Assembly (NCBI RefSeq): GCF_003947415.1
Contig: NZ_QHKL01000008.1
Coordinates: 248,001-312,000 of the forward strand
DNA from: Amycolatopsis sp. WAC 01376
GTDB taxonomy: Bacteria; Actinomycetota; Actinomycetes; Mycobacteriales; Pseudonocardiaceae
Length of the DNA: 64,000 nt
Direction: 5' to 3'
The translations under genes were made by a program, and so were the position numbers. Under the pieces are notes generated by a model, which worked only from the letters and a program-made list of their open reading frames with translations, had not been told where the DNA came from and searched no databases. Below, one piece after another: positions 34,182 to 43,493 of the stretch. Position 1 is the first letter of the stretch, and every line of letters starts with the position of its first letter.

Positions 34182-37100
34182 GATGCCCGGCCTTCGCTGA
34201 GTTCCGCTGCTAGTGCTTCGAAGCTCTCGATCTCGTCCTGGTCCAATTCGAGGAGACCGAAATCGGATGCGGTGTGCCCGCCCGCCGCGGGGTCTTCCGC
34301 CTGGGAAGCCAGTCCGGACAACACATCCAGCACTTCGCGGACGAGTCGTTCGATCGCGGCTTCGTCGAACGACTCGTCCGGCCATTCGAGCATGAGGATC
34401 AGTTCCGGCCCGTCCGGCAGATCCTGGACGATCGCGTTGACGTCCAGGCCGTGCGGCACCGGCGTGTTCGCGTCCATCGAGCCGCCGATTTCCCCCGCCT
34501 GCTGCCAAGCCCGCACGTCGCTCTCGTCACCGGCGACGAACCGGCCGAGGTAGTTGAACCCGATCCGCGCCGACGGCAGCGCCGCCAGGACCGGCTCGGT
34601 CTCGCCGTTGAGATAACGCAGCAACCCGTAGCCGAGCCCGTCGCCGGGCACCGCGCGCGACTGTTCCTTGACCACCTTCAGCAACGTCCCGGCCGGCGAA
34701 GCACCGGCCACCACACCGGCGAGGTCGATCCCGGAGACGTCGAGGCGCACGGGATGCGTGCTGGTGAACCAGCCGACCGTCCTGGACAGATCCATTCCCT
34801 CGACTGGATGACGACCATGGCCTTCCACGTCCACCAATACCGTGTCCCGCTCACCCCATCGGGCCACCGCTCCCGCGAGCCCGGCGAGCAGGACCTCGTG
34901 CACCCCGCAGTGGAACACCACCGGGGCCCGCCCGACCAGCACCGACGTCTCGGCCGAAGGCACCACCCACGACCGCGACCGCACCTTCCCCGCCGGTGCC
35001 CGCTCAGGCGGTTCCCCTTGGCCGAGGATCGCTTGCCACGCAGGCAGTTCCGCGACTCGTTCGGCGGAGACCGCCCACTCCTCCAGCAGGCCCGCCCACC
35101 GGCGGAACGACACGCCCACCGGCTCCAGTTCCGGTTCCCGCCCCGCCGCCACCGCTTCGCACGCCGCTCGCAGGTCGGATGCCAGGACTCGCCACGAAAC
35201 CCCGTCGACGACGAGGTGGTGCGCCACCACGACCAAGCGGCTCACCCGGTCCGGTCCGGCGTCCAACCACACAATTTGGACGACCACGCCCGCGGCCGGA
35301 TCCAGCCGTCCGACGGCTTCCCGCGCAGCTTCGCCGGCGGCATCGTCCAGCGAGCCGCCTTCGACCTTCATGCGGGTGAAGGTCCCGGCCGAGCCGCGCT
35401 CGCCGACCACCAGCCGTCCGTCGACGACCCGTGCCCGCAGCATGTCGTGCGTGTCCAGCACCGCCGCCAAGCCTGCGCTCAACGTCTCTTCCGTCAGGTC
35501 CGCGGGCGCGCCCAGCACCATCCACTGCGCGAAGCGCGGAGCCGCGACACCGTCGCCGAACAGCCGCATCACCGGCGTCAACGCCACTTCGCCGATGCCA
35601 TCGGTGGCCCTGCCCGGATCCTGCTGGGGAACCAGCGCCACCAGCTGCGCGAGCCGTTCGGGGGTCCGGTGCTCGAACACCTGCCGCGGGCTCAGCGAGA
35701 GACCGTCGCGGCGCGCGCGGGAAGCGACCTGCATCGACGAGATCGAATCCCCGCCCAGTTCGAAGAAACTGTCCTCGACGCCGACCCGCGCCAGCCCGAG
35801 GACCTCGGCGAACACCTCGCACAGGATCCGCTCGGCGTCGGTGGCGGGCGCCCTTCCGACCGTCTTCGACGAGAAGTCCGGCTCGGGCAACGCCTTCCGG
35901 TCGATCTTGCCGTGCGGTGTCAGCGGCAGGACGTCCAGCGCCATCACGGCCGCGGGCACCATGTACGCGGGCATCCGCTCCGCGAGCCCCTTCCGCAGCT
36001 CCTCCGGGTCGACGTCACCCGGCGACACGTAGGCCACCAACCGCCCCTCGCGAACGGTCACCGTGGCCTGGGTGACCTGAGGATGGTTGGACAGCGCGAA
36101 CTCGATCTCACGCGGCTCGACGCGGAACCCGCGGATCTTGACCTGGTCGTCGGCCCGGCCGGCGGACACCAGCTCACCCTGATCCGTCCAGTACGCCAGA
36201 TCACCCGTCCGGTACATGCGCTCACCGGCGACGAACGGATCGGCGACGAAGCGCTCGGACGTCAGCGCGGCGCGCCCCAAATAGCCCCGCGCCACCCCGA
36301 TCCCGGCCAGGTACAGCTCACCGACGACCCCGCGCGGCAGCGGGCGCAGGAACGCGTCCAGTAGATAGCCGCGGACACCGGCGATCGGCCCGCCGAACGG
36401 GATCACGTCTCCGTGCGGTGCCAGCGGCATGCTCACGGTCGCGCAGATCGTGGTCTCGGTGGGCCCGTAGGCGTTGAGCATCCGGCGGTCGGCCGACAAC
36501 CGGTCCACCAGGCCCGGCGGGCACAGTTCACCCGCCGCGGTCACCGTTTCGACCCCGTCCGGGAACACATCGACAGTGGCCAGCACGGACGGCGGGGCCT
36601 TCACATGCGTGACGTCCCACCGTTCCAGCGTGTCGCTCAGCGAAGCCTGCGGCGGCAGATCCTCGTCCGGCGGCATCACCAGGGTCGCTCCCGAAAGCAA
36701 CGCCATCATCACCTCGGAGACGATGGTGTCGAAGCCGAGCGCCGCGAACTGCAGGACGCGGGACGACGGTGTCACGGCGAGGCGTTCGATATGCGCCATC
36801 GCCAGGTTGCCCAGGCCCGAGTAGGTGACGATGACGCCCTTCGGCGTTCCCGTCGATCCCGACGTGTAGATCACGTACGCCGCGTCACGCATGCCGACAC
36901 GCGGCAGGACCGCGCTCGGAGCGTCCGCCAGGTCCAGTTCGTCGAGCACGACGACCCGGTCCGCGAACTCCTCCGGCACCGCTCCGCGGGTCTTTCCCTG
37001 ACACACCACCAGCATCGGATCCGCGCTGCCGAAGATCAGCTTCACGCGCTCGGCCGGATACGCGGGGTCCACCGGGACGAAGACGCCGCCCGCCAGCGAC

Positions 37101-40100
37101 ACGCCCAGCATCCCGATCAGCCACCACGCGGACCGCCCGGCCACCAGCCCGACCCGGCGCTCCCGCTCGACCCCGGCCGCCCGCAGGACGGCGCCGAACT
37201 TCGTCGCCCGCTCCCACAGTTCCGCGTAGGTCAGGTCGCCCTCGCCGTCGGAGACCGCCACGGCGTCCGGCCGTTCGGCCGCCATCCGCCCGATCAGCGA
37301 CGGCAGCGGCTCGCCGTCGAGCAACGCGGGTTCCCAGCGCGGCAACGGGATCTCGCCCAGATCGGTCCGCCCGACGAGAGCGGACGGATTCTCGACGACC
37401 CCGCCGAGGGCGCCGACGAACCAGTCCAGCATCCCGTCGGCGACGGCTTCGTCGATCTGCCCGCGCCAATAAGCCAGCTGGATCCGGAACCGCTCCCCCG
37501 GGATGACACCGACGGTCACCGGGTAGTGGGTTCCTTCGACCGTGCCCAGATACGTGAACCGGTCGGCGAAGTCCCGCGGATAGTTCTCGAACACCAGCAG
37601 CGTGTCGAACATCGCGCCGGGTCCGGCCGTCTTCTGGATCTCCGTCAGCCCCAGATGCTGATGCGGCATCAAGGCCACCTGGCGACGCTGGAGCGCGGCG
37701 AGCATGTCCACGACCGGTTCCCCGCCGTCCAGCGAGACCCGCACCGGGATCGTGTTCATCATGAGCCCCGGCATCGACTCGACGCCGGGGAGTTCGGCGG
37801 GACGGCAGGCGACCGTGGTGCCGAACACCACGTCGGTCCGCCGCGCGAGCCGCGCCAGCACGAGCGCCCACGCGCCCTGCACCACCGTGTTCAGCGTCAG
37901 CCCGTGGTCACGGGCGAAATCGGTCAGCCGGGTGTAGAGCTCCGGCGAAAGATGGGTGACGCGGTAGTCGTAGTCCGTCGCGGTGTCCGACTTGGCGACC
38001 AGCGCGGGCACGTCGATGTCGGACAGTTCCGCCTGCCAGGCCTCGCGAGCCGAGTCCTTGTCCTGCCTGTCCAACCAAGCCAGATAGTCGCGATACGAGG
38101 CGGCCGTCCGGTCCGGGAATCCACCGGCGGTGTACGCCTCCGACACCTCGTTGAGGATCACCGCCACCGACCAGCCGTCGGTGAGGATGTGGTGGTTGAC
38201 GACCAGCAGCCGGTGCCGGTCTTCGCCGACCCGGATCAGCACGAGCCGGAACAACGGCGCCTTGGCGAGATCGAACCGGTCCCGCTGTTCCTCGGCGGAC
38301 AGCGCCTTGATGGCCTCTTCGACATCGCTCGCGCCGGTCAGATCGACCTCGCGCCACGGCAGCTCGACGTGTCCGGCGACGGCCTGCACCGCCTTGCCCG
38401 ACGCGAGCCGGTGGAAGGTGAGCCGAAGCTCGGCGTGCCGGGCGAAGACCGCCTCCCACACCGATCGCAACCTGGCCACGTCCAGCGGACCGGTCAGCTC
38501 CACGATCCACTGGGTTTGATAGATGTCGGGACCCTGGTCGTCGAGGGTCGTCTGGAAGAGCAGTCCCGCCTGGAGCGGCGCCAGCGGCCAGACCTCCACG
38601 GCGTCCGGGACCGCGGCCGCCAGTTCCGCCTCGTCTTCCGGGGTCAGCTCGATCAGGGGGCCGTCCGCGGGCTCTTCGGCTTGGACGGCGCTCGCCACAG
38701 CGGCCAGCCGCGCGGGGGTCTGCTCCCCGAAGATCTGGGCAGGCGTCACCAGCAGGCCGGCTTTGGCCGCACGAGCCGCCACGCGCACCGCGAGGATCGA
38801 GTCCCCGCCCAGTTCGAAGAAGCCGTCGTCGACCCCGGCCCGCTCGGTGCCGAGCACCTCGGCGAACAGTCCACAGAGGACACGCTCCGCCTCGGTGGCG
38901 GGCTCACGGCCGTCGGCCTTCGCGGTGAAGCCGGGTGCGGGCAACGCCGCCCGGTCCACCTTGCCGTTGCCGGTCAGCGGCAACGCGTCCACCGTCATCA
39001 CGACGGCCGGGACCAGGTATTCGGGCAGCACCGCCGCGAGCCGCTCGCGAACGAGAGCCGGGTCCACGTCCGCCACCACGTAACCGATCAGGCGGCCGTC
39101 GATCGGCACCACGACGGCCTCGTGGACGTCCGGCTGCGCGGTCATCGCGGCTTCGACCTCGCCGGGTTCGATGCGGAACCCGCGGATCTTCACCTGGTCG
39201 TCGACGCGGCCCGCGAAGAGCAATTCGCCGTCCGGTGTCCACTTCGCCAGATCGCCGGTCCGGTACATCCGCTTGCCCGGCGCGAACGGATCCGCCACGA
39301 ATCGCTCCGCCGTCAGCCCCGGGCGGTCGAGATAACCGTCGGCCAGACCGGCACCGGAGAGGTAGAGGTCGCCGACCACATCCGGCGCCACCGGCCGCAG
39401 CGTTTCGTCGAGCACCCAGGCCTCGCGGCCGGGAAGCGGACGGCCGATCGGCAGCACCGAAACCGGCTCGTCGTGCGGTTCGAGCACGTGCCACGTGGCG
39501 CACAGCGTCGTTTCCGTCGGCCCGTACAGATGCCGGATCCGCGCGCCGGGTGCGGCCTTCCGGACGCGCTCCACCGCGTGCGCGGGCACGAGGTCCCCGC
39601 CGGTCAGGATCTCGCGCAGCCCCGCGAACGATTCCGGTGCTTCCTCCGCGACCGCACGGAAACTGCCCGCGGTCAGATGCGCCCGCGTCACCCCGCCCGC
39701 GACCGCCTCCCGCAGCCGCCGCGCGTCCACGGGCCCCGGCTCGGCGATCACCACCCGGGCACCGGACACCAGCGGCACCCAGATCTCGCACAGGGACGCG
39801 TCGAAGGAATGCGGCGCGTGCATGAGCACCGCGTCGTGGGGTTCCATTCCCCAGCCGGGGTTCCCCACCAGTTCCGCGACGCTCGAATGCGGGACCGCGA
39901 CACCCTTCGGAGTGCCCGTCGAACCGGACGTATACATCACGTACGCCAGGTCTTCCGGGCTCGCCGGGATGACCGGGGCGCCGACTGTGCTGTCCGCTTC
40001 GTCCGTGACGACAAGCGATTCAGTCCCTTCCGGGGCGCGATCGCGCGTCGCGGCCGAGCACACCATCAGCGACGCGCCCGAATCCGCCACCATGAACGCC

Positions 40101-40399
40101 ACGCGCGGCGCGGGATACGAAGCGTCCACCGGTACGTACGCCGCGCCCGCCTTCCAGACGGCGAGCAGCGCCACCAGCAGATCCGCCGAGCGGTCCAGCA
40201 TGACCGCGACCCGTCCGCCGAGGCCGGCGCCCCGGCCGATCAACCGCGCGGCCAGCCTGCCCGCGAGGTCGTCGAGTTCCCGGTAGGTGAGGATCCGCTC
40301 CCCGTCGACCACGGCCACCGCGCCGGGTTCCCGGCCCACCTGCCTGGCGAAGAGAGCCGGCACCGTCGATGCGGCCTGCGCTGCGGAACTCATCGTCAT
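34178..40399 (-). CDS. NRPS modules 1-2: A-T / C-A-T-E (Hpg1, Tyr2)
   Basis: 2073 residues. Loading module: A domain from about residue 13, with TSGSTGTPKG near 155 and YGPTETTLCATW near 290, then carrier LGGDSILAV near 533; there is no C domain in front, as expected for an initiating module. Module 2: C with HHILTDGW near 736, A with TSGSTGTPKG near 1181, carrier LGGDSISSM near 1551, E with HHLVVDGVSW near 1728. Codes: module 1 DACHLGLLC (Hpg-like), module 2 DTSKTAAIC (Tyr/Bht-like). It matches TcpA/RpsA in organisation. The ATG overlaps the stop of the exporter gene by 4 nt (ATGA). Confidence 0.95.
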   Translation of the reverse strand: MTMSSAAQAASTVPALFARQVGREPGAVAVVDGERILTYRELDDLAGRLAARLIGRGAGLGGRVAVMLDRSADLLVALLAVWKAGAAYVPVDASYPAPRVAFMVADSGASLMVCSAATRDRAPEGTESLVVTDEADSTVGAPVIPASPEDLAYVMYTSGSTGTPKGVAVPHSSVAELVGNPGWGMEPHDAVLMHAPHSFDASLCEIWVPLVSGARVVIAEPGPVDARRLREAVAGGVTRAHLTAGSFRAVAEEAPESFAGLREILTGGDLVPAHAVERVRKAAPGARIRHLYGPTETTLCATWHVLEPHDEPVSVLPIGRPLPGREAWVLDETLRPVAPDVVGDLYLSGAGLADGYLDRPGLTAERFVADPFAPGKRMYRTGDLAKWTPDGELLFAGRVDDQVKIRGFRIEPGEVEAAMTAQPDVHEAVVVPIDGRLIGYVVADVDPALVRERLAAVLPEYLVPAVVMTVDALPLTGNGKVDRAALPAPGFTAKADGREPATEAERVLCGLFAEVLGTERAGVDDGFFELGGDSILAVRVAARAAKAGLLVTPAQIFGEQTPARLAAVASAVQAEEPADGPLIELTPEDEAELAAAVPDAVEVWPLAPLQAGLLFQTTLDDQGPDIYQTQWIVELTGPLDVARLRSVWEAVFARHAELRLTFHRLASGKAVQAVAGHVELPWREVDLTGASDVEEAIKALSAEEQRDRFDLAKAPLFRLVLIRVGEDRHRLLVVNHHILTDGWSVAVILNEVSEAYTAGGFPDRTAASYRDYLAWLDRQDKDSAREAWQAELSDIDVPALVAKSDTATDYDYRVTHLSPELYTRLTDFARDHGLTLNTVVQGAWALVLARLARRTDVVFGTTVACRPAELPGVESMPGLMMNTIPVRVSLDGGEPVVDMLAALQRRQVALMPHQHLGLTEIQKTAGPGAMFDTLLVFENYPRDFADRFTYLGTVEGTHYPVTVGVIPGERFRIQLAYWRGQIDEAVADGMLDWFVGALGGVVENPSALVGRTDLGEIPLPRWEPALLDGEPLPSLIGRMAAERPDAVAVSDGEGDLTYAELWERATKFGAVLRAAGVERERRVGLVAGRSAWWLIGMLGVSLAGGVFVPVDPAYPAERVKLIFGSADPMLVVCQGKTRGAVPEEFADRVVVLDELDLADAPSAVLPRVGMRDAAYVIYTSGSTGTPKGVIVTYSGLGNLAMAHIERLAVTPSSRVLQFAALGFDTIVSEVMMALLSGATLVMPPDEDLPPQASLSDTLERWDVTHVKAPPSVLATVDVFPDGVETVTAAGELCPPGLVDRLSADRRMLNAYGPTETTICATVSMPLAPHGDVIPFGGPIAGVRGYLLDAFLRPLPRGVVGELYLAGIGVARGYLGRAALTSERFVADPFVAGERMYRTGDLAYWTDQGELVSAGRADDQVKIRGFRVEPREIEFALSNHPQVTQATVTVREGRLVAYVSPGDVDPEELRKGLAERMPAYMVPAAVMALDVLPLTPHGKIDRKALPEPDFSSKTVGRAPATDAERILCEVFAEVLGLARVGVEDSFFELGGDSISSMQVASRARRDGLSLSPRQVFEHRTPERLAQLVALVPQQDPGRATDGIGEVALTPVMRLFGDGVAAPRFAQWMVLGAPADLTEETLSAGLAAVLDTHDMLRARVVDGRLVVGERGSAGTFTRMKVEGGSLDDAAGEAAREAVGRLDPAAGVVVQIVWLDAGPDRVSRLVVVAHHLVVDGVSWRVLASDLRAACEAVAAGREPELEPVGVSFRRWAGLLEEWAVSAERVAELPAWQAILGQGEPPERAPAGKVRSRSWVVPSAETSVLVGRAPVVFHCGVHEVLLAGLAGAVARWGERDTVLVDVEGHGRHPVEGMDLSRTVGWFTSTHPVRLDVSGIDLAGVVAGASPAGTLLKVVKEQSRAVPGDGLGYGLLRYLNGETEPVLAALPSARIGFNYLGRFVAGDESDVRAWQQAGEIGGSMDANTPVPHGLDVNAIVQDLPDGPELILMLEWPDESFDEAAIERLVREVLDVLSGLASQAEDPAAGGHTASDFGLLELDQDEIESFEALAAELSEGRAS

Positions 40400-42348
40400 C
40401 CCCCACGAACCGCGTGATGCACCGGCTCGGGCTCGTCGTCGAGCCCGGCTCCGTCACTTTCCGGCCGGGCTCCGTTCCGGTCCGGCCTGGCGAACTGCGT
40501 GTGGTACAGCTCCGCGTAAAGACCGCCCTCGGCCAGCAATTCCTCGTGTGTACCGCGCTCCCGGACCAGCCCGCCGTCGATCACGAGGATCTGATCGGCC
40601 TCACGGATCGTGGAGAGCCGGTGGGCGATCACCAGCGAGGTACGGTCGCGCAGAGCGGTCTTCAGTGCCCGTTGGACAGCGGCCTCCGACTCGGAGTCCA
40701 GATGAGCGGTCGCTTCGTCGAGCACGACGATCGCGGGCGCCTTCAGCAGCAAGCGGGCGATGGCCAGTCGTTGCTTTTCCCCACCCGACAAGCGGTAGCC
40801 GTGATCGCCGGTGATGGTGTCCAGCCCGCTGGGGAGGGATTTGATCAAGTCCCAGATCTGGGCACCTTCACACGCCGCGATCAACTCGTCCTCGGTCGCG
40901 GTGGGGCGAGCGTAGAGCAGGTTCTCCCGGATGGAGTCGTGGAAGAGATAAGTGTCCTGGCTGACCACCCCCACGGTTTCACGGAGCGAATCGAAGGTGA
41001 GATCCCGCAGGTCGTGGTCACCGACGCGGACGACACCGGAAGTCGGGTCGTACAGCCGGGACACCAAGTGGGTGAGGGTGCTCTTCCCCGCCCCGGAAGG
41101 GCCGACGAGCGCGGTGAGGGTCCCGGCAGGCACGTGGAAGCTGACGCCGCGCAGGACCTCCGCCGTCCTTTGCCCGCCTTCCCGTTCGGCCCGCACGTGC
41201 TCCAGCGACGACAGGGAAACCTCGTCCGCGGTGGGATAGCGGAACGACACGTCGTCGAATCGGACGTCCGGTGCCCTGTTCCCGGCGAGCGCGACCGCGT
41301 CGGGGCTTTCCTTGATCAGCGGCTTCAGGTCGAGCAGCTCGAAGACCCGGGAAAAGGCCACCACCACGGTCAGCGCGGACTCCTGCATCCCGGACAGCTG
41401 GGTGATCGGCCCGAACAGCCGTCCCAGCAGGGTGGCGATGGCGACCAGCGTGCCGAGCTGGAATACCCCGGCGATCACGAGCCCACCGCCGACCCCGTAG
41501 ACGAGCGCCGTGGCGAGCGAGGCCATCAGCGCCATGATGACGAAAGCCATCCGGCCGTACACCGACAGGCGGACACCGATCCCGCGGATCCGCTCGGCAC
41601 GGGCTTCGTAATCGGCCTTCTCCTCCGCCGGACGGCCGAAGAGCTTGGAGAGCATCGCCCCCTGAACGTTGAACCGCTCCTGAAGAAGCCCGCCCAGAGA
41701 GGAGTTCGCCTCCATCAGCCGCCGGGTGTGCCGCTGGATCAGCCTGCCCCCGTAGACCCAGGGCACGAGGAAGACCGGGATCAGCACCAGTGAGACGAGG
41801 GCGACGAGCCACGAAAGGTAGAACATCGAGGCCAGCACCAGCACGATCGTGACCGCGCTGGTCGCCGCCATCAGCACGGAACTGAACGCCTGCTGCGCCA
41901 TGACCAGTTCCGTGTGCAGCCTGCCGACCAGCACGCCGGTCTGGGTACGGGTGAAGAACGCGATCGGCAGACGCCGGACATGGTCGATCGCCTGAACCCG
42001 GAGGTCGTAGGTGACCCCCTGCCCGATCCGCCCGGAAATGTAGCCAGACACCAGTGCCAGCAGCGCGCCTGCCACGGCGAGTCCGGCGGCCAGTGCGGCC
42101 ATCGAGACCACGGTCCCGAGGTCGTTCTCGAGAATGCCGCCGTCGACCAGTTCCTTCAGCAGCAAGGGGGTCGCGACGATGATCAACGACTCCAGTGCGG
42201 CGACGAGGAAGAAGAGCGCCACCTTGCCGATATGCGGCCGGAAGTACGAGAGCACCCTGCGCAGGGTCCCCGGCCGGATCCTGGTCTGCCAAGGGTCGGG
42301 GTCGTCATCGCTCTTCTTCACCCCCCCGAAGCGCATCACTACGTCCAT
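40396..42348 (-). CDS. tba: ABC exporter, fused TMD-NBD (Tba-like)
   Basis: 650 residues: a six-helix type I exporter membrane domain (about residues 40-330) followed by an ATPase domain with Walker A GPSGAGKST near 435, signature LSGGEKQ near 538 and Walker B VVLDEATAHLDS near 562. In GPA clusters the Tba protein exports the finished antibiotic as a homodimer. I chose the ATG at 42348, with GGGGTG upstream; the ATG at 42336 is also possible. The gene overlaps the first NRPS gene by 4 nt. The 118 nt before it hold no clear Bbr palindrome. Confidence 0.93.
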   Translation of the reverse strand: MDVVMRFGGVKKSDDDPDPWQTRIRPGTLRRVLSYFRPHIGKVALFFLVAALESLIIVATPLLLKELVDGGILENDLGTVVSMAALAAGLAVAGALLALVSGYISGRIGQGVTYDLRVQAIDHVRRLPIAFFTRTQTGVLVGRLHTELVMAQQAFSSVLMAATSAVTIVLVLASMFYLSWLVALVSLVLIPVFLVPWVYGGRLIQRHTRRLMEANSSLGGLLQERFNVQGAMLSKLFGRPAEEKADYEARAERIRGIGVRLSVYGRMAFVIMALMASLATALVYGVGGGLVIAGVFQLGTLVAIATLLGRLFGPITQLSGMQESALTVVVAFSRVFELLDLKPLIKESPDAVALAGNRAPDVRFDDVSFRYPTADEVSLSSLEHVRAEREGGQRTAEVLRGVSFHVPAGTLTALVGPSGAGKSTLTHLVSRLYDPTSGVVRVGDHDLRDLTFDSLRETVGVVSQDTYLFHDSIRENLLYARPTATEDELIAACEGAQIWDLIKSLPSGLDTITGDHGYRLSGGEKQRLAIARLLLKAPAIVVLDEATAHLDSESEAAVQRALKTALRDRTSLVIAHRLSTIREADQILVIDGGLVRERGTHEELLAEGGLYAELYHTQFARPDRNGARPESDGAGLDDEPEPVHHAVRGG

Positions 42349-42466
42349 CCAGGCACCCCTCTCACACGCGAAGTCGGCGATCTCAATCGTGCTGAATCGT
42401 GTCGTTGTCCACGAGTGGGCGCAGGCGAACATCCGCGGCACCGGTTCCCGCACCGTCCACAAGGGA

Positions 42467-43312
42467 CTACCCCGGCGAAACCGGTGTTCCGGGAATCCTG
42501 GCGTGGCCGGACACCCCGCGCCGCAGCAGCTCCGTCAGCTCGTCGAGATCACCGGACCGCAGCGCCGTAGCCGCCGTGACGAGTTCCGCCGCGATCCGTT
42601 CGAGCACGTCTGCCACCGGCACCGCGTTCCCGGCGAGGATCATCCGCCACAGCAGGGGATTCCCGGCGGCGATGCGGGTCACGTCGCGCAGCCCCTGCCC
42701 CGCGAGGCCCAGCGTGACGTCGTCACCGGCGGACAGGCTCGCCGCCACCGCCGAGGCCACCACGTGCGGCGCGTGCGACACCAGCGCCACCGCCGTGTCG
42801 TGTTCGCCCGCGCTCACGGTCACCGCCTTCGCCCCGCACATCGACACCAGGTCACGGACGAGCCGCACAGCGTCCGCTTCTGTCTCGCTGCCGGGGCAAA
42901 GCGCCCAGGGACGGCCCGAGAAAAGGCAGGCACGGGCCGCGGCCGGGCCGGATCGCTCCCGGCCGGCAAGCGGATGTCCCGGCACATAGGAAGTCTGGTC
43001 GCAGCCGAGCCGCACCGCGTCGGCGATCGGGCCCGCCTTGACACTGGCCACGTCGGTGTACGCCCGCGCGACCTCCTGCTTCTGGAGGTCCGCCAGCCGC
43101 TCCCCCACGAACTGCGGCGGCACGGCGATCACCGCGAGGTCCACTTTCTCGCCGGTCCACACCGCACCGGCTCCGAGCTCCACAGCCAGCCGGAGGGCGA
43201 GCACGTCGACGTCGGTGAGGCGGACCGCCACGCCCTTGTCACGCAGGGCCAGCGCGACCGAGGTGCCGATCAACCCGGTACCGACTACGAGCGCCTTCTC
43301 GATGGTCACCAC
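42467..43312 (-). CDS. pdh: Prephenate dehydrogenase (Tyr/Hpg precursor supply)
   Basis: 281 residues with an N-terminal Rossmann motif GTGLIGTS near residue 11 and the TyrA-like segments PGHPLAGRERSG near 120 and SHAPHVVASA near 185. It oxidises prephenate to 4-hydroxyphenylpyruvate, the shared precursor of tyrosine and of 4-hydroxyphenylglycine, so it boosts building-block supply. GPA clusters usually carry such a gene. The start is one of two adjacent GTG codons (43312 or 43309). Confidence 0.93.
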   Translation of the reverse strand: MVTIEKALVVGTGLIGTSVALALRDKGVAVRLTDVDVLALRLAVELGAGAVWTGEKVDLAVIAVPPQFVGERLADLQKQEVARAYTDVASVKAGPIADAVRLGCDQTSYVPGHPLAGRERSGPAAARACLFSGRPWALCPGSETEADAVRLVRDLVSMCGAKAVTVSAGEHDTAVALVSHAPHVVASAVAASLSAGDDVTLGLAGQGLRDVTRIAAGNPLLWRMILAGNAVPVADVLERIAAELVTAATALRSGDLDELTELLRRGVSGHARIPGTPVSPG

Positions 43313-43429
43313 TACTTCTTAAGCCGCGCGACGAGCGCTGTCGAGCGACCGGCCTTGGCACCGCCGAAGCGGACGAAGACTGTCCACTATGGATCACCGG
43401 CCCGCCCCGCCTCACCGAAGATCGCGAAA

Positions 43430-43466
43430 GGGGACTTTCTCCGCCTGACGCACGGAGAAAGTCCCC
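43430..43466 (-). terminator. Terminator-like hairpin after the activator gene
   Basis: A perfect 14-bp stem, GGGGACTTTCTCCG / CGGAGAAAGTCCCC, with a 9-nt loop, 27 nt downstream of the StrR-like gene's stop codon. There is no U-run after it, which is usual for actinobacterial terminators. It separates the activator gene from pdh. Confidence 0.75.
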
Positions 43467-43493
43467 AACCGCAAGCCGCTCACCGTCGGACGA

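Noticed and set aside
34182..34508. Longer N-terminus for the module 3 NRPS
   Set aside because: The extension lies wholly inside the end of the modules 1-2 gene in another frame and has no NRPS similarity.
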